Numbered from the stretch's first letter, positions 45,787-58,046 are shown. The stretch is DNA of 64,000 nucleotides from Gentiana macrophylla (GCA_026214975.1 CM047813.1:32053078-32117077); one strand, 5' to 3'. The notes: a model not told the origin generated them from the sequence alone. Numbers and translations: made by a program.

Positions 45787-46446
45787 GATTATTCCCACTT
45801 CGACCAGCTTGCTCACTTCGACTTTGATTGCTTCCTCTTGCTCTTTAGAGAATTGACGGGCTTTCTGTTGTATAGGTTTGAAGCGAGGATCCACATTCAG
45901 ATGATGTAATGCGATCTCGGGCTCCACGCCCCTCATATTCATGACTATCCAAGAAAATGCATCCAATTTCTCCTTGAGAACCGACACCAGTTTCTCTCTT
46001 TCTTTTTCCTCCATTTGTCCACTGATCTTCACTTTCTGGTCAGGATATTTCTCATTTATCACGATCTCGACCAGTTCATCTTCAGCGATGAAATCTGATT
46101 CATCCCTCATTTGAAGGGTGTCATAGACGACCGCTTTAGGCTCGACGATCTCCCCTTGGGTGATCTTCGATTGCAGGTATGGATCATTTCGAGCTTTCGC
46201 TACCTCAATCATTTCCACACGGGCCCTTCGGGAAGCCGACTCAGATGTCTCAACCTGGGGCCTCTTATATGTACCCCTCGCAGGATAATCACTGCGGTTT
46301 TCCATCACGTGGTTCAGCAGAGTTTGAGGTCGGCTGACGACCATTCCGATCCCTTCGTCTGTGTTGGTGAGGGGTCGAAACAACCATTTGAAACTTTCTT
46401 TGCGACGGGATCCCCATGATCGCAGTATAGTGGGAATGCAAGTCAA
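45787..46446 (-). CDS. T reverse transcriptase, N-terminal part
   Basis: Open in one frame. Contains DPYLQSKITQGEIVEP, VSVLKEKLDAFSWIVMNMRG, LNVDPRFKPIQQKARQFSKE and VEVSKLVEVGII, the lead-in and fingers of a Tat RT. It continues across the solo LTR into 44076. It overlaps the protease ORF end by a frame change near 46290-46440. Confidence 0.85.
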
Positions 46447-47290
46447 CCACCAAGAAGTCGATTTTTTCCTTCCGGTACAGGGGGTAGTCGCCTATTTCCA
46501 CTTCCAAATCAATAACACCCAGAACTGTCACTTTATCGTTGGAGAATCCCTCCAACATTCCCAGATACGGCCTCAATCCTGAAATTCTGATATTTAATTG
46601 TTTCAGAGTTTCCAGGTAAATGATGTCTCGGGCAGCTCCCGTGTCTAAGAGAACTCGGTTAACACCAAAATCATTTATTCCAACCTGTACCACAATCGGT
46701 AACTCTATCGCCCCGGGTGGGCCTGCCAGCTTGCTTCGAGTGAACAATATCGCTTGCTCGTCCGGAGCCAAGATGATTGGCTTCTCCCTACCCCTGACGT
46801 TGATGGCATTGATTTGACTCTTGATCAGCTGATTGCTGGGGAACTCCTCTATGATCACTTTAATTTCATTTTGGTATCTCCGAGGTTCCCAATCGTTTCT
46901 ATTTCCTCCGTCATGCTTCTTATACTTATCTAACTCTCTGTTCCTGATCATCTTATCGACGATCCTTCTCAGGGTAATGTCTTCATCGGTGAGGTGACCA
47001 TGATCTTCGTGAAAGTCACAGTACCTCGTGTCGTCTCTCGAACTGGGGTCGGACCTTAAAGGCCTCGGCTTCTCCACCTTGTCACGAATCTCGTACAGTA
47101 TTTCAGATAGGCTTGCATTAATGGCGACGAATTCAGAATCGCCGAACTTGAACGGTTTTTTGACTTCCCTGTCTCGATCATTTCCTCTCTTTCGATCATC
47201 TTTCCGCTCTTCTATGTGCTCTTCCCTCTTGTCATCCCTCGAGGGTCTGGACTCGCTTTGATTTTTTACCTTTCCCGAGAGCGAGGGGCA
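46289..47290 (-). CDS. T gag C-terminus and aspartic protease (5' truncated)
   Basis: Open from the junction near 47290. Charged stretch RDDKREEHIEERKDDRKRGN, then the gag zinc-like motif YCDFHEDHGHLTDE (normally C-x2-H-x4-H-x4-C in Tat; the last Cys is not seen), linker EFPSNQLIKSQINAINVRGR, protease active site LLDTGAARDIIYL and AIMGIPSQRKF further on. The usual Tat gag is much longer, so about half is missing. The residues read upstream of 47290 on this strand come from S and are not gag. Confidence 0.82.
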   Translation of the reverse strand, partial: CPSLSGKVKNQSESRPSRDDKREEHIEERKDDRKRGNDRDREVKKPFKFGDSEFVAINASLSEILYEIRDKVEKPRPLRSDPSSRDDTRYCDFHEDHGHLTDEDITLRRIVDKMIRNRELDKYKKHDGGNRNDWEPRRYQNEIKVIIEEFPSNQLIKSQINAINVRGREKPIILAPDEQAILFTRSKLAGPPGAIELPIVVQVGINDFGVNRVLLDTGAARDIIYLETLKQLNIRISGLRPYLGMLEGFSNDKVTVLGVIDLEVEIGDYPLYRKEKIDFLVVDLHSHYTAIMGIPSQRKFQMVVSTPHQHRRRDRNGRQPTSNSAEPRDGKPQ

Positions 47291-47299
47291 GCTTCGGTC

Positions 47300-48030
47300 A
47301 GTCCAGAACCTCAACTCAGTGATGATGTGGATAGCGATCTCAATGTACATGTGGACAAATCCAGAGGAGTTCCTTCACTAAGATATCTCTTAGAAGATGA
47401 AGAAAAGAAGTTGTTGCAAATAACAGTTAATATTGAAGATTCATTAGAGCAACAAAAGAATGTACATTCAAATCTTGAAACTGTATCAAACCATCAAGAA
47501 AATGTACATTCTTCAACTCAATTATCATTCGTTGAACTCAGTCAGAGAAACTCTGAGCTTGTCAAGTTAACTGAAAAACTTACATTGGAATTGAAATTAA
47601 AAGACATAGAACTTGGCAAAGCAAAAGATTTGAATGAGTTTCTTGAAACTGAGATGTCAAATCTTGCTGAAAGATTAATGTCTAGTAAATTTGACAAAAG
47701 CAATGATGATTCCCCGCCCCTACCCAGTCTTAAGATTTCAAGGAGTGTAAACTCTAGACATCGAGATACTGGAAGACCTAGTGGATTACACAAAGAAATT
47801 AAGGATGATAAATCTAAAGGAATCCTTGTGAAATCAACTAAGGTTGAGCGTAATGGTTTATCTAGAAAAGAGATGAGAAAGCTTAATCTCTCATCGAAGA
47901 AATAGAAAGTAATACTTCAGTAACTAATCCAGCCGGACCCAAAAAGATATGGGTACCAAAGAAACTTAAAATTGTTTTGCAGGCTAAGTCAGTTCTCATA
48001 TTGCTGAATCCTGAGAAAACTGACTTCTAA
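47300..48030 (+). pseudogene. S gag C-terminal fragment
   Basis: Open to 47905. It contains a heptad-rich coiled coil (LSQRNSELVKLTEKLTLELK, KDIELGKAKDLNEFLETEM), then a basic end (SRKEMRKLNLSSKK). After the stop, another frame reads TNPAGPKKIWVPKKLKI, the phrase that follows the zinc knuckle in SIRE-type Gag-Pol. No zinc knuckle is visible. The sequence then ends, and no pol follows. Confidence 0.65.
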
Positions 48031-48287
48031 ACAAAAGCTGATGAAGGGCAAATTGGTCAAAAGCAGAAAACTTTCCAGCTACCATCTGATGCTTGAGCTG
48101 ACATGACAAATCACTCGAAGCCACGTGTCAATCTAGGAGAAAAAGTAGATGCACATCCCTACAAATCTCATTTATTGCGACACAACTCTCATTTTGAAAA
48201 CGATTGAAAACGCAATCTTGATTTAAATCTGTTCAATCAATTTCAAAGCATTCAAGACTCTACCAAGAATTCTCAATTCAGAAATCC
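48031..48287 (+). other. S spacer upstream of accessory ORF
   Basis: Non-coding. It may contain a leader for the accessory ORF (A/C-rich run before ATG 48288), but no convincing TATA box. Confidence 0.45.
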
Positions 48288-49707
48288 ATGGAGCAATACA
48301 ACATTGATGAAGGAATCACCACAAGTCTAGACGATTTCTGTCAAAAAATTTCAAACTCCACCCTATCAATTCAAATTGCAAAGAAAATCAAGAAGATTCG
48401 AGGACTGGAGAATTTGATTGATACAAAGGTCATTGTTCTGTGCCCAGAAAGTATCAAAGATTTCTACAAAAATACTGTAATCACCGATGATGGAAAGAGT
48501 TTCAGGACAACGGTTCAAGACAAGAGCATTACTGTTAATGAACATCTTCTTTCCCTAGTCTTTGGTATAGACATAATTGGAGGATCTTCATCTCTCACAT
48601 TTGGAAATGAAGAAAAAGGCAAACTTTGGAAAGTCACTGCACTCAACGAAAATGAGAAGAATTTCATTGGTTCCATTTATCAACAGAAACAAGAATTTGC
48701 ATTCTTGACAATTCTTCTGACCAGAAACGTCATTGGTCACACGTGGAATCTCTACACTCTTTCGACAGAAAAGATGAAGCTGATCTATGCTATATGGTTT
48801 GAAGAGAAACTGGATTGGAATAAGCTTGTTCTCAAGCAGTTGATCAAGCAAATCTCAGACGAAAAAGAGAAAGCCAAATAAAGGAAGGCTACTGGAGAAA
48901 AGTTTTTATTGAAAAAGGGATTCACTTATCTAGTTCAAAGGATACTAGACTATTTCTCCATCTCAAAATCCACAGAAACAGAAGTGAAACACAAGTCAGT
49001 GTCCACTGGAGTGAAGAAGAGGAAAATTGTTGAAGAAGAAAGAAGAGAAACTTCATACTCTAGCTCAAGAGAAACTGTAAGTTTGGATGACAGAACCTTG
49101 AGGAGACAAAGAAGAATGTGGAACAAATTTCAAGCAAGGAAAACTAAAAATGAAGATGTAATTCAGATTGATGATGAAACTGAAGAGAGTAAGCATAATG
49201 AAACTGAAGGAAGTGAACGTGAATAAACCGAAGAAAGTGATTCTCCAACAGAAATGCATGAAGAATTTACTGAAGAGCAAAGAGAAGCTTTGGAAGATGC
49301 TGAATTTTGCGAGGCTGAGTATGAAAAGGAAGTGCCAAGTTATGATTTTCATTTTCATTATCATGAAGCCAGCTCCTCATCTCAAGTTCATGAAGCATCT
49401 ACAAGCAAATATGAAACTGAAGGACCTCAGCGCCAGACAACTGAAATTGAAGAAAGATTGGAAAGATTAAAAGAGATCATCGAAGGCCTGATGAAGACTC
49501 TACAGCAGAAGCTTTACAATCTACATGAGTTGATTGGAAAAGCACGTTACTCAGGACTGAACAAATGCTCCAACATCATCACCTTGCGCAAGTTATTTGA
49601 AGAAAGCTTTAGCATATCTTCAAACAAGGGGGAAGATAAAACTGAAGGTGATAAAGCTGAAGGTGATGCAGATGCTGAGAAAGCTGAAGAAATCTATGTC
49701 AGACAGT
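48288..49707 (+). pseudogene. S accessory ORF, 5' part
   Basis: ATG 48288 (MEQYNIDEGITTSLDDFCQK). One frame runs to the B insertion at 49707, with only two stops (TAA at 48879-48881 and 49224-49226). Residues 60-195 show the same layout as the other accessory proteins: SIKDFYKN, DKSITVNEHLLSLVFGIDI, FLTILLTRNVIGHTWNLYTL, LIYAIWFEEKLDWNKLVL. Downstream it is acidic and coiled-coil-like (EEFTEEQREALEDAEFCEAE; EIEERLERLKEIIEGLMKTL). The frame continues exactly in phase at 62648 if B and one ACAGT are removed. In SIRE elements this position holds an env-like ORF, but I see no signal peptide or membrane segment. Confidence 0.72.
49703..49707. other. Target-site duplication of B, left copy
   Basis: ACAGT, repeated at 62643-62647. 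Confidence 0.88.
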
Positions 49708-51310
49708 TGTTAAGGCCATATTTATATGATTATTAAGGATGTATTTCACTATTATTTTTCCCACATTTGCATAATTTACATGAGAATTAAGGGTTTAAGT
49801 GTAATTATTTAGTAAGGATCATTTTAAGATGGTTATTTGCAAAATTGGTTATTTTAAGTGTTTAATTGATTAAATTATGATTATTTGGATTTCACTACAT
49901 TTTGCAATGTTTATTTATCCTTTAGGAGGCTTAATTTCGAGTGCTATAAGTGGATAAATGAAGCTCAAGTCGAATTATTCAAGATAGAGTTGGAATTGGC
50001 TTGAAGAAATTGAATAAAAATGAAGAGATCCGATCCTCAGCAGTTCAAACGGGCGTTTCATCGATCTTGGACGAAGCGCCCGTATGAATCAAGCGCCCAT
50101 GCAGCGTCCATAATCGTATTTTACATTCAGAGAGTTCAGACGGAGGATGAACGAGCGTTTACTCAGCGTCCAGGCATTCTGGACGGGCGTCCGGATATTC
50201 AGACGAGCGTTCGCAGCCGACCTGTTCACAGCCGACTTAAAACTCTATAAATACAGCAGCCCTTAAACCCTAAAGGAGGGATACGATTTACACATCATTG
50301 AGATCGCACTTTCACACCAAAAAGTCTGCGGCGTAACCCTAATTCAACAGAGATGAACTTCTCCAACCCAACAATCATCTCCAATATGATTGTTGGCTAA
50401 AAACCTTGCAGTGAGTCGACGGAGGAAGCCTATCAACAACACAACCAACTAGAGAGTTCGATGCTTTATGATTAGTGAGTTTAATTTATAGTTTTTCATC
50501 ACTTAGGATGCTGTTTTGTATTGTTCATGTTTTGTTTGAATCAACGATTCGATGAAACGATTTATCTATATCAATATGCTTGGATCTATGTATGAAAATA
50601 TATTGGTTTAAGTTTTATTTCGTTCAAGTGATGCAATTAATTGTGTTATAAGAGATTATGCATAGTTGATTGAGTAAGAGTATTAGAGATAATCTCGTGA
50701 TCATGTTTGGTATGCTGTTTAGTTTTACTTGAAAAAGATAAACGAAACCCTAGAATTTGGTTGAAGAAATTTAATTGGATTCGTGAATAGATCACTACTA
50801 AAAACTATATCTTTAGATCACCATCTAGTTAGGGATTGTTGGTTGATAGGTGGAATCTAGTTGCCTCGCTGTGTTTTCCTTTACTTGTTTATCAATCAAA
50901 TCATTAGTTTAATCTTTAGTTAAGTTTTAGTTTTAGAAACCCTAATTTCCTGCTATTTTCCTGCACTTTTCTGCTTCTGTTCATAGTCAGACGCCCGTCC
51001 GCAATAGCAGACGCCCGTCCGTTAGATTCAGTTTCCAGACGTTCGTTCACTCTAGTGAACGCTCGTCCGTCTTTCTGTTTTCTTATTTTTCTGCTTGTTT
51101 TATTTCTGTTTTCTGTTTTTAATTCTTAGGTTTAGGTTTTAGTTAGTTTCAACCTTAGTTTAGATAGATAATTGTGACATAATCGATATAGGTTTATACT
51201 TGAATTCGATAAACATTCCATTCCCTTAGGACGACCCGATAACATCCTATACTACGATCCTTATACTTGGGGTGTTTCGGTTATAAATATTAAAACGAGT
51301 TTTACGAACA
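49708..51310 (+). repeat. B LTR 1
   Basis: 1603 bp, TGTTAAGGCC ... TTACGAACA. Near-identical to 61027-62642 except at CAG/CTG sites. It is followed by S flank sequence instead of a PBS. TATA box CTATAAATACAGC near 50245-50257. Many short GC-rich words of the type GACGCCCGTCC and GAACG. Confidence 0.93.
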
Positions 51311-53100
51311 ATGATTGATTGAAGAACAAGACAGACAAGTAGATCTTCGATCTACCGACTATTCAACAAAATGAAGGAGCAGTTGATAATCTGATTGAAG
51401 AGTTAATTGCAGAAGAGACTTTCAAAGAAACAAGAACTGAGGAAGATGAAGAAGCCTCGGTTAAAGTTGTGTTGAACGTCAGGAAGAAGCTTGTAGTCTG
51501 TGCCAGATTTCTTGAAAAGTTTAAGGCTGATGAAAGCAAAGAGACAAAACTCGAGGGGAAGTGAAATGAAATCGTAAAGAAAAGTGAAAAGAAAAACATA
51601 ACTTGATTTGTAAGAAGAAGAAAAGATGATGAATGAGGAGATTAAAGAGATCTTGATAAAGCTCAAGAATCAAGACAACGAAGAGGCTAATCGGTTGATC
51701 AATGAATATCTGGATATCAAGCCTAGAGATGGTGAATCAAGTGAAGAAGGAAAAGAAAGAAGACTTCTGGAAACAAAAAGAAGCATTTTCCTTGGTGAAA
51801 AGATGTTTTCTCTTGAAAAAGAAAAATTGTAATTTGACCAGTTATTCAGTTTGCTGTGTAATGAACTCAGTTGTTCTTAGTTAGTTATTTTAATTTGTTA
51901 TGATTTCTTGCACTACTCTTTTATTATTGCTTTTAGGGAGGGTTATGATACATCATAAAAAAAGGGGAAATTGTTGGAAATAATATATGTGTTTTGATGA
52001 TGATTTGTCACGTAATTAGTAAGATCACTTACAACCCATGATGATGAAGTCATAACTAACTGTTATAGTGCAAAATGAAAGAAGAAGCAAGAAATGGTCT
52101 AGAGAAAATGTATAAGTTCTATCTAGAGTATGAACTTTGTATAGGTTGTTTCAGACAAGAATTGTAATAGATAGGAACTAGACAAACAACTGAGTCACAG
52201 CAAGCAAACTGAGTATACATATGAAAAACTGAGGGTTCAGACTCAGATATGAGTAAAATGAAGAAGATAAGTTCGCTGAGGGACACAGACTCAGTTGACT
52301 CATCTAGAAGACTGAAGAACTGAGGGACACAGACTCGGTTATCGAAGACTGAAGAACTGAGGTGGCAAACTCAGTTAGTAGATGATTTAGTCATGACTAT
52401 AAGTCAGGATTCAGGCAAGTCTGTGGTGACCTGAAACTAAACTATAGATCATGTAAAGTTGAATAATCTTAAGGACAAAGATTATCAGTTACCAAGAAAA
52501 GAAGAAACTGAATGGTGTACTATGACTTAGTCAAATAAGGTCGGATGTCAAATATACGAGGTACTCAATTTTGAAGAAGAGAGAAAAGCGAGTTGAGGCC
52601 TTGTTGAATTTGAATTGACAATATGACAAAAGGTCATACATATGAATGTTGGCTAAACAACAAATGTAACGGCTACAAGAGCTAGTGACCGTTACATCGC
52701 CCCTATAAATACACAAGGGAATCACTTGAAGTAACAGGAGTGAGAAGGATCTGAAAAGGAGCTTTACAAGCATATATCTAAATATCCAGATCCGTAAAAT
52801 CGATTGCATATCTAGAAAAGGGAAGCCAATGAGAATAGCCTTGAGGATTATAAAGAAAGATCCAATAACCCATTAAGGGGGAAAGAAGGCATATTGGAGC
52901 TACAAAGCCGGATCAGGAAGAAGCAATGACTTCATTGAATTAATCTCTTGATTAATTCTAAACCTAACCTTTGTGAAAAGGGTTGGCTATGCATAGTTTG
53001 AGGAGAGCAACTCCACCTTTCCTCATACGGTTGCAACTTTGTTGCCATATTTGTTAGTGCATCATGGATCGTGTGTTTGTGTTAGTGGTGAGCTGGTGAA
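51311..53100 (+). repeat. Duplicate of S flank inside B (ORF end, PPT and LTR)
   Basis: Matches 62643-64000 as far as that goes (to about 52670). It holds the end of the S accessory ORF (51360-51832; several frame breaks, all at CAG/CTG sites relative to the other copy), PPT (51957-51971) and the S LTR from 51972 with TATA box CTATAAATAC near 52703-52712. Its right edge, where it meets the B leader, lies somewhere at 53050-53150. Confidence 0.85.
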
Positions 53101-53449
53101 GGATCCATTCCATAGTTTGTAGATTTATTTGTTTTCATAAGTTTCTTTTTAGTTTCCATAATTGTTTTATCTCGTTTTTAAGTTTGTGATAACCTTAGTT
53201 TTTAGGTTTTCAGAATGGACGAAAGCGCTCAAAACTTGAACGCCCGGCCCACATCTATTCTCGTCTTACGAGCGACCGTTCATTAACCTCGAACGAAGCG
53301 TTCACCTCGAACGAACGCCCACTACCACCGGACGCTTGATTCGATCTTTTCAATCATCACTTCTTCTCTTCTCTTCTCTCTTTTCTCTTTCTAAACATTC
53401 TCTAATCAACCCTAAGGTTGATTTCTTCCTTTTTCCCTTCTTCTGGTTT
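53101..53449 (+). other. B 5' leader
   Basis: Non-coding, with a dense run of GC-rich words like those in the LTR (GAACGCCCGGCC, GAACGAAGCGTTC, GAACGAACGCCC at 53217-53335). PBS and first bases of the leader are missing. Confidence 0.6.
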
Positions 53450-55002
53450 ATGCAAACGAGAAGTAAGAAGGGACTTCTAATCTTTGACCCAGAACCTGAA
53501 CGATCTATTTTTAGAAGGAAGCTTCTTCCTGATCTTGACGCCATGGCAGATCAAGATCCAATTCAAAATCCTCCTAATCAAATTCCTGATCCCCAAGCTC
53601 AGTTAAATTTAATTCTGCAACAGATGCAAGCTCTGCAGCAACAGCAGAATCAACAGGCTGGCATAAATCAACAACTTCAACAATTCCGCCAGAACCAGCT
53701 TAATCAATTGAACCAGGACCTCTACACCCCATATCTTAATCAAGATTTTCTCGAGGGGCATAGACCTATTCGTCCCCCTGACATGGGAGGAGCGAATTTC
53801 GATCAAAAGAACGGAGTGGTTGCGCTAGTTCAGAACAGCTCTTTCCATGGTACTGCTGCGGAAGATCCACACGACTTCTTGTCCACATTCATACAAATCT
53901 GTGAAGCAGGCCATTATCCTGGTGTTGATTCTGAGATAGTTAAGTTAAAGCTATTTCCTTTTGCTTTGAAAGGTGAAGCAAGTCGGTGGTTTAAATCGTT
54001 GGCACATCATTCTCTCCATACATGGAATGATGTCAAAAGAGCCTTCGCTCTTAAGTGGGTTTCACCAGGCAAGATTATGGAGATGAAACGGGAAATAGCT
54101 ACGTTTGAGCAGTTGGAGGATGAGACTGTTGGCAAAGCTTGGGAGAGATTGAATCTCTTGATGAGGAAGTGCCCCAATCACGGATATGACAGACATGAGT
54201 TGCTAGAACTGTTCTATAGAGGTGTCTCTCAACCTAATAGAGACTATCTTGACTCCACAGCTCATGGATCCTTCTTAGGGGGAGGTGATGAGACTGCCTA
54301 TAGAGTGGCTGAGACGATAGCCAAGAACAATATGTGGTCGACTCCAAAGAAGACCAATGCTTTGTCAAGAAAGAAGGTCACGCGCACCCGATACGACACG
54401 GTGTTGGTTGCTCGGGATGGAATTGATAAGCAAGCGGTGGCCAATCTTCAGTATGATCTTACGATCCGGGAATGCAGGCAGAGGACGGAGATGACGGAAG
54501 AAGTAAATTTAATGGATAATCAAAACCAACCCTTCCGAAACTTTAATCAAAGCCAGAACTACTCAGGATTTCAACGACAAAACTTCAATCAAGCTAAGTT
54601 ACCACCTGGCCCTTCAAATTCGAATTCTTTCAACTCAAACTATCAAAGGACAGCTCCTAACTCCCAAAGGCCTCAAGGTGGATGGAACCAAAATCATACC
54701 ACTCAAAATCATACCACCTCATGTGTCCCTCAACACAAATTCGATGAGTGGTAGACATGGTGAAGACCTTGTCTACTAGCGTTAAAGCGATTGAGAGACA
54801 AGTTGGTCGATGGCGAACACATCAAGCAAGCAGACCTCACGGTAAACTCCCGAGTTATACCGAGAGAAATCCGAAAGCTGATGTGAATGTTTGCACTGCC
54901 ATTACACCTCAATGGGAGTATGGACAAGAAGAAGAGTTGAATGAAGTAACTTTGAGAAGTGGTAAGAAGGCTGGACCCGGCAAAGTGTCGGGAAACGAGT
55001 AG
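53450..55002 (+). CDS. B gag
   Basis: ATG 53450 (MQTRSKKGLLIFDPEPERSI) chosen because Athila gags begin this way; the frame is open further upstream without a good start. Gln-rich segment at residues 50-95, gag core at 170-280 (LKLFPFALKGEASRWFKSLA, ALKWVSPGKIMEMKREIATF, GKAWERLNLLMRKCPNHGYD, ELFYRGVSQ). Asn/Gln-rich end without zinc knuckle. The frame is lost at 54752; 54748-55002 continues in another frame with MVKTLSTSVKAIERQVG and EVTLRSGKK, the gag-protease boundary in Athila. It is the most complete gag in the window (over 430 codons before the first break). Confidence 0.9.
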
Positions 55003-56132
55003 CCCCTCCTGACGCCATAAGTTCAGGAGGGGGAAATCAGAACTCTAAAGCCGAAGAAAGCGACGATGAGGAGGAGCCTAATGAGAATTCTTCGGGTAAC
55101 GACATTGATTCTGATGATGAGGAAAGAAAGGAAAGTCAAGGGGCGGTACCCCTGCCTAAGAAAAAGGAAGAAAAGTTTGTGAGATGGAAGGATAAGGAGG
55201 ATGAGGCGATAAAGAATCAAGCTACAAGGAATGATAAAGCCCTTCCTTATCCACCAAAAAGGAAAGAGAAAGCCCTCACTAAAGACAAGCAAAGATGATG
55301 GAGTGAGGAGGATGCTTAGAGACACTCAAGTTAGTATGCCCTTAGCCGAGGTATTAACTGAAATGCCTAAATGCTCTAAGTATCTAAAAGAATTCTGTGG
55401 GAGTAAGAGAAAGCTTCAGGGGATGGCTGAAGAAGTGCTACGCGAAGATTGCGCGATGGTTTCACAGATAGTCATTTGTTAGCGAGGTGACCCTGGCAGA
55501 ACTTCAATCTCCTGTGAGATCGAAGGCCACCTATTCGAAAATGTCTTATGCGACTCGGGGCCTCTATTAATGTGATGCCATTAAACGTATGCAAAAGCTC
55601 GGGTTAGATAAAAGGATGCGGAACGCCCGATTTCTCTTGAGATGGTAGATAAATCTAGCCGGATTGCAGCCGGTTGTGTAGCTAATGTGCTCCTTCAAGT
55701 TGAACATTTAGTCTTCCCTACCGATCGGGTTATTCTAGACTATCCACGATAAGGAGATGCCTCTAATTCTAGGCCGAACCTTTTAGACACTTCTAACGCC
55801 TCATCGACTTCACGCAAAGGGCCAGATTACTTTTAGAGTCGGTGACACATATGTCACCTTCACACGAGGACACATCCACGAAAGAGCCGTAATTGATGAA
55901 ATATCGTTTGTCGAAGCTTATCTATGAGGACGAAAAAGATGCCTACTTTGAAGAAGCGAGAGGAGTTGACAGAGATAGTGTTTTTGAAGTCATGGACATT
56001 GAGGATCCGGCCGATCGCGGACCACCTTCTAATTCATTTCAAGCCTTAGGCATTGACGAGTCATCTTCACTTGCTCACACCGGGCCTGTTATTGAGTTAG
56101 AAGCATGGAGATGCCCAAAGAACAAACGATGA
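55003..56132 (+). pseudogene. B aspartic protease (broken)
   Basis: 55231-55482 holds MPLAEVLTEMPKCSKYLKEF and EEVLREDCAMV, equivalent to the NECS... lead-in. The active site VLCDSG lies at about 55543-55560, followed by a frame change. Later pieces include PLILGR near 55760 and, at 55893-56132, an acidic linker towards RT. Several frame changes lie within 600 bp. Confidence 0.75.
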
Positions 56133-57641
56133 TTTCAAAGAATCGAGTCAGGAAGACTTCATCCTGGTGGTGAAGAAGCTCTCGATGGGTAGTTGGGACG
56201 AGGTAGAGTTTTGGAGAGAAGCTACTCATTGGGAAGTAGATGATTGGGAGGAGTTAGCAGAAGAGCTTAAAGATGAAGAGTTGAGAAAAATGATCGATCA
56301 TATGAAGAAGGAAGCAAGTGTTGACCGGAGGATTTCTATGGATGATTTGATCCAGTACCTTTCTGGGGTTGAACCTCGGGAAGATGAGTTATTCTTTAGT
56401 CAACCACTCCAAGCTCATAAAGAGAAAGGTGGCCCGTTAAAGTCTAGTATTGAGCAACCACCTACTGATTTAGAGCTCAAACCACTTCCGAAACACCTTA
56501 AGTATATCTTTCTTAAGGATGGAGATAAATTGCCATTGATCATTTCTTCGAAACTCGACCCTGAGCAAGAAGCACAGCTGATAGAAGTGCTTAAGAAGAA
56601 CATCCTCGCGTTCGGATGGCAAGTGGGTGATATCCGAGGAATCAGCCCAGATGTGTGCATGCATAAGATCCGAACGGAGGAAGGAGCTAAGAAAGTAAGA
56701 CAACCTCAGTGAAGACTGAATCCGCATATGCAGGAGGTTGTTAAGAAGGAAGTTATAAAGTGGCTTGACATGGGAATCATCTACGCAATCGCCGATAGCG
56801 CAGTGGGTCACCTACTCAAGTTGTGCCAAAGAAGGCGGTATCACGGTTGAAAAGAATGAAAAAGGGGAAGTTGCCTTACGACTCGTGACAAGGCATAGAG
56901 TGCGCATTGACTATCGCCGACTTAACGAGGTCACCGCCAAGGACCACTTTCCCTACCCCTTCATTGACCAAACCTTATCGAAAGACCGAGTGGTCACAAG
57001 TATTATTGTTTCCTCGATGGATACTCGTTTACTTCCAGATAGCCATCGATCCCAATGACCAGGAAAAGACCACATTTACTGTCCATCCATCGGTACTTTT
57101 TGCGTTCCGCGAATGCCATTCGGCTTATGCAATGCACCCGCGACTTTTCAACGGTGCATGTTAGCCATTTTGATGGACTTGTGGAGCAATGCATGGAGGT
57201 CTTCATGGATGACTTCTCGCCCACGGCGATAGCTTTGATGAAATCTTAAAGAATCTAGATATGGTACTCCAACGTTGTGTTGAGAAAAATCTGGTGCTTA
57301 ACTGGGAAAAATGCCATTTTCTAGTAGACGAAGGAATAGTTTTGGGACATAAGGTGTCCAATGCTGGTATTCAAGTTGATAAGGCTAAGGTCGAGGCCAT
57401 TGAAAGGATGACGTACCCTAAGACAGTGAAAGAGGTACGAGGTTTTCTAGGTCATGTTGGCTTCTACAGGCATTTCATTAAAGATTTTTCTACCATCGCC
57501 AAGCCTTTATCAAATCTTTTGAAAGATGATGTCGATTTCTTGTTCGATGCGAAGTGCAAAGAAGCTTTCAATTGTCTGAAAGACAAGCTTATCAGTGCCC
57601 CTATTTTAGTAGCCCCCGACCGACCAAGCCTTTTGAGTTAA
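56133..57641 (+). pseudogene. B reverse transcriptase (broken)
   Basis: 56167-56712 is open: LKSSIEQPPTDLELKPLPKH, IISSKLDPEQEAQLIEVLKK, AFGWQVGDIRGISPDVCMHK, then TGA at 56710. 56765-57058 contains a damaged fingers/palm stretch. FMDDFS is at 57202-57213. 57261-57641 is open with [38 protein letters not shown] and APILVAPDRP. Many small insertions and deletions disrupt the palm. Confidence 0.85.
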
Positions 57642-58046
57642 TGTGCGATGCCTCTAATTACGCCGTGAGGCGCAGCTTTAGGTCAAAGAGTTGATAAAAG
57701 GTTCAGCCCATTTATTATGCGAGCCGCACCTTGAACCCGGCTCAATGCAATTATACCACAACCGAGAAGGAATTCTTAGTTGTTGTTTTTGCCATTGACA
57801 AGTTTAGAAGTTATCTTCAGGGTCTCAAGTTGTTGTTTGAACAGACCATGCGACTTTATGCTACCTTATGGATAAGGCGGATGCCAAACCAAGGTTACTT
57901 CGATGGATTTTGATTTTACAAGAGTTTGACCTTGTGATTAAAGATAAGAAAGGTAGTGAGAATATTGTGGTGATCATTTATCTCGCTTAGTAAATGAGGG
58001 TGCAGAGAATCACAATGATATAGGCATTGATTTTCCAACTAAGCAA
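57642..58046 (+). pseudogene. B RNase H (broken)
   Basis: Short pieces: LMCDASNYAV near 57640-57665 (first Asp), NPAQCNYTTTEKEFLVVVFA and FAIDKFRSYLQG at 57731-57830, then frame breaks; [19 protein letters not shown] near 57910-57965 and HLSRL near 57980. Confidence 0.8.

Larger units (their letters stand above)
32804..47290 (-). mobile_element. T: Tat-like Ty3/gypsy element with antisense accessory genes
   Basis: Minus-strand gag-pol (about 47290-41122) with two RNase H domains, the hallmark of the Tat lineage (Ogre/Retand type). Between integrase and the 3' LTR lie 8 kb with three plus-strand accessory genes and a tandem repeat array. Antisense extra ORFs and 3' UTR tandem repeats are both documented for Tat elements. 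The 3' LTR and PPT are present at the left. The 5' LTR, PBS and first half of gag are missing, cut at the junction with S near 47290. RT is split by a solo LTR. Confidence 0.88.

Noticed and set aside
47216..47400. Fusion protein of T and S sequence reading through the junction
   Set aside because: The open frame crosses the breakpoint by chance; the T part is antisense to gag.
53336..53449. Earlier start for B gag
   Set aside because: The frame is open but begins with a non-ATG codon and encodes Ser/Leu/Phe-rich sequence; MQTRSKKG at 53450 fits Athila gag starts.
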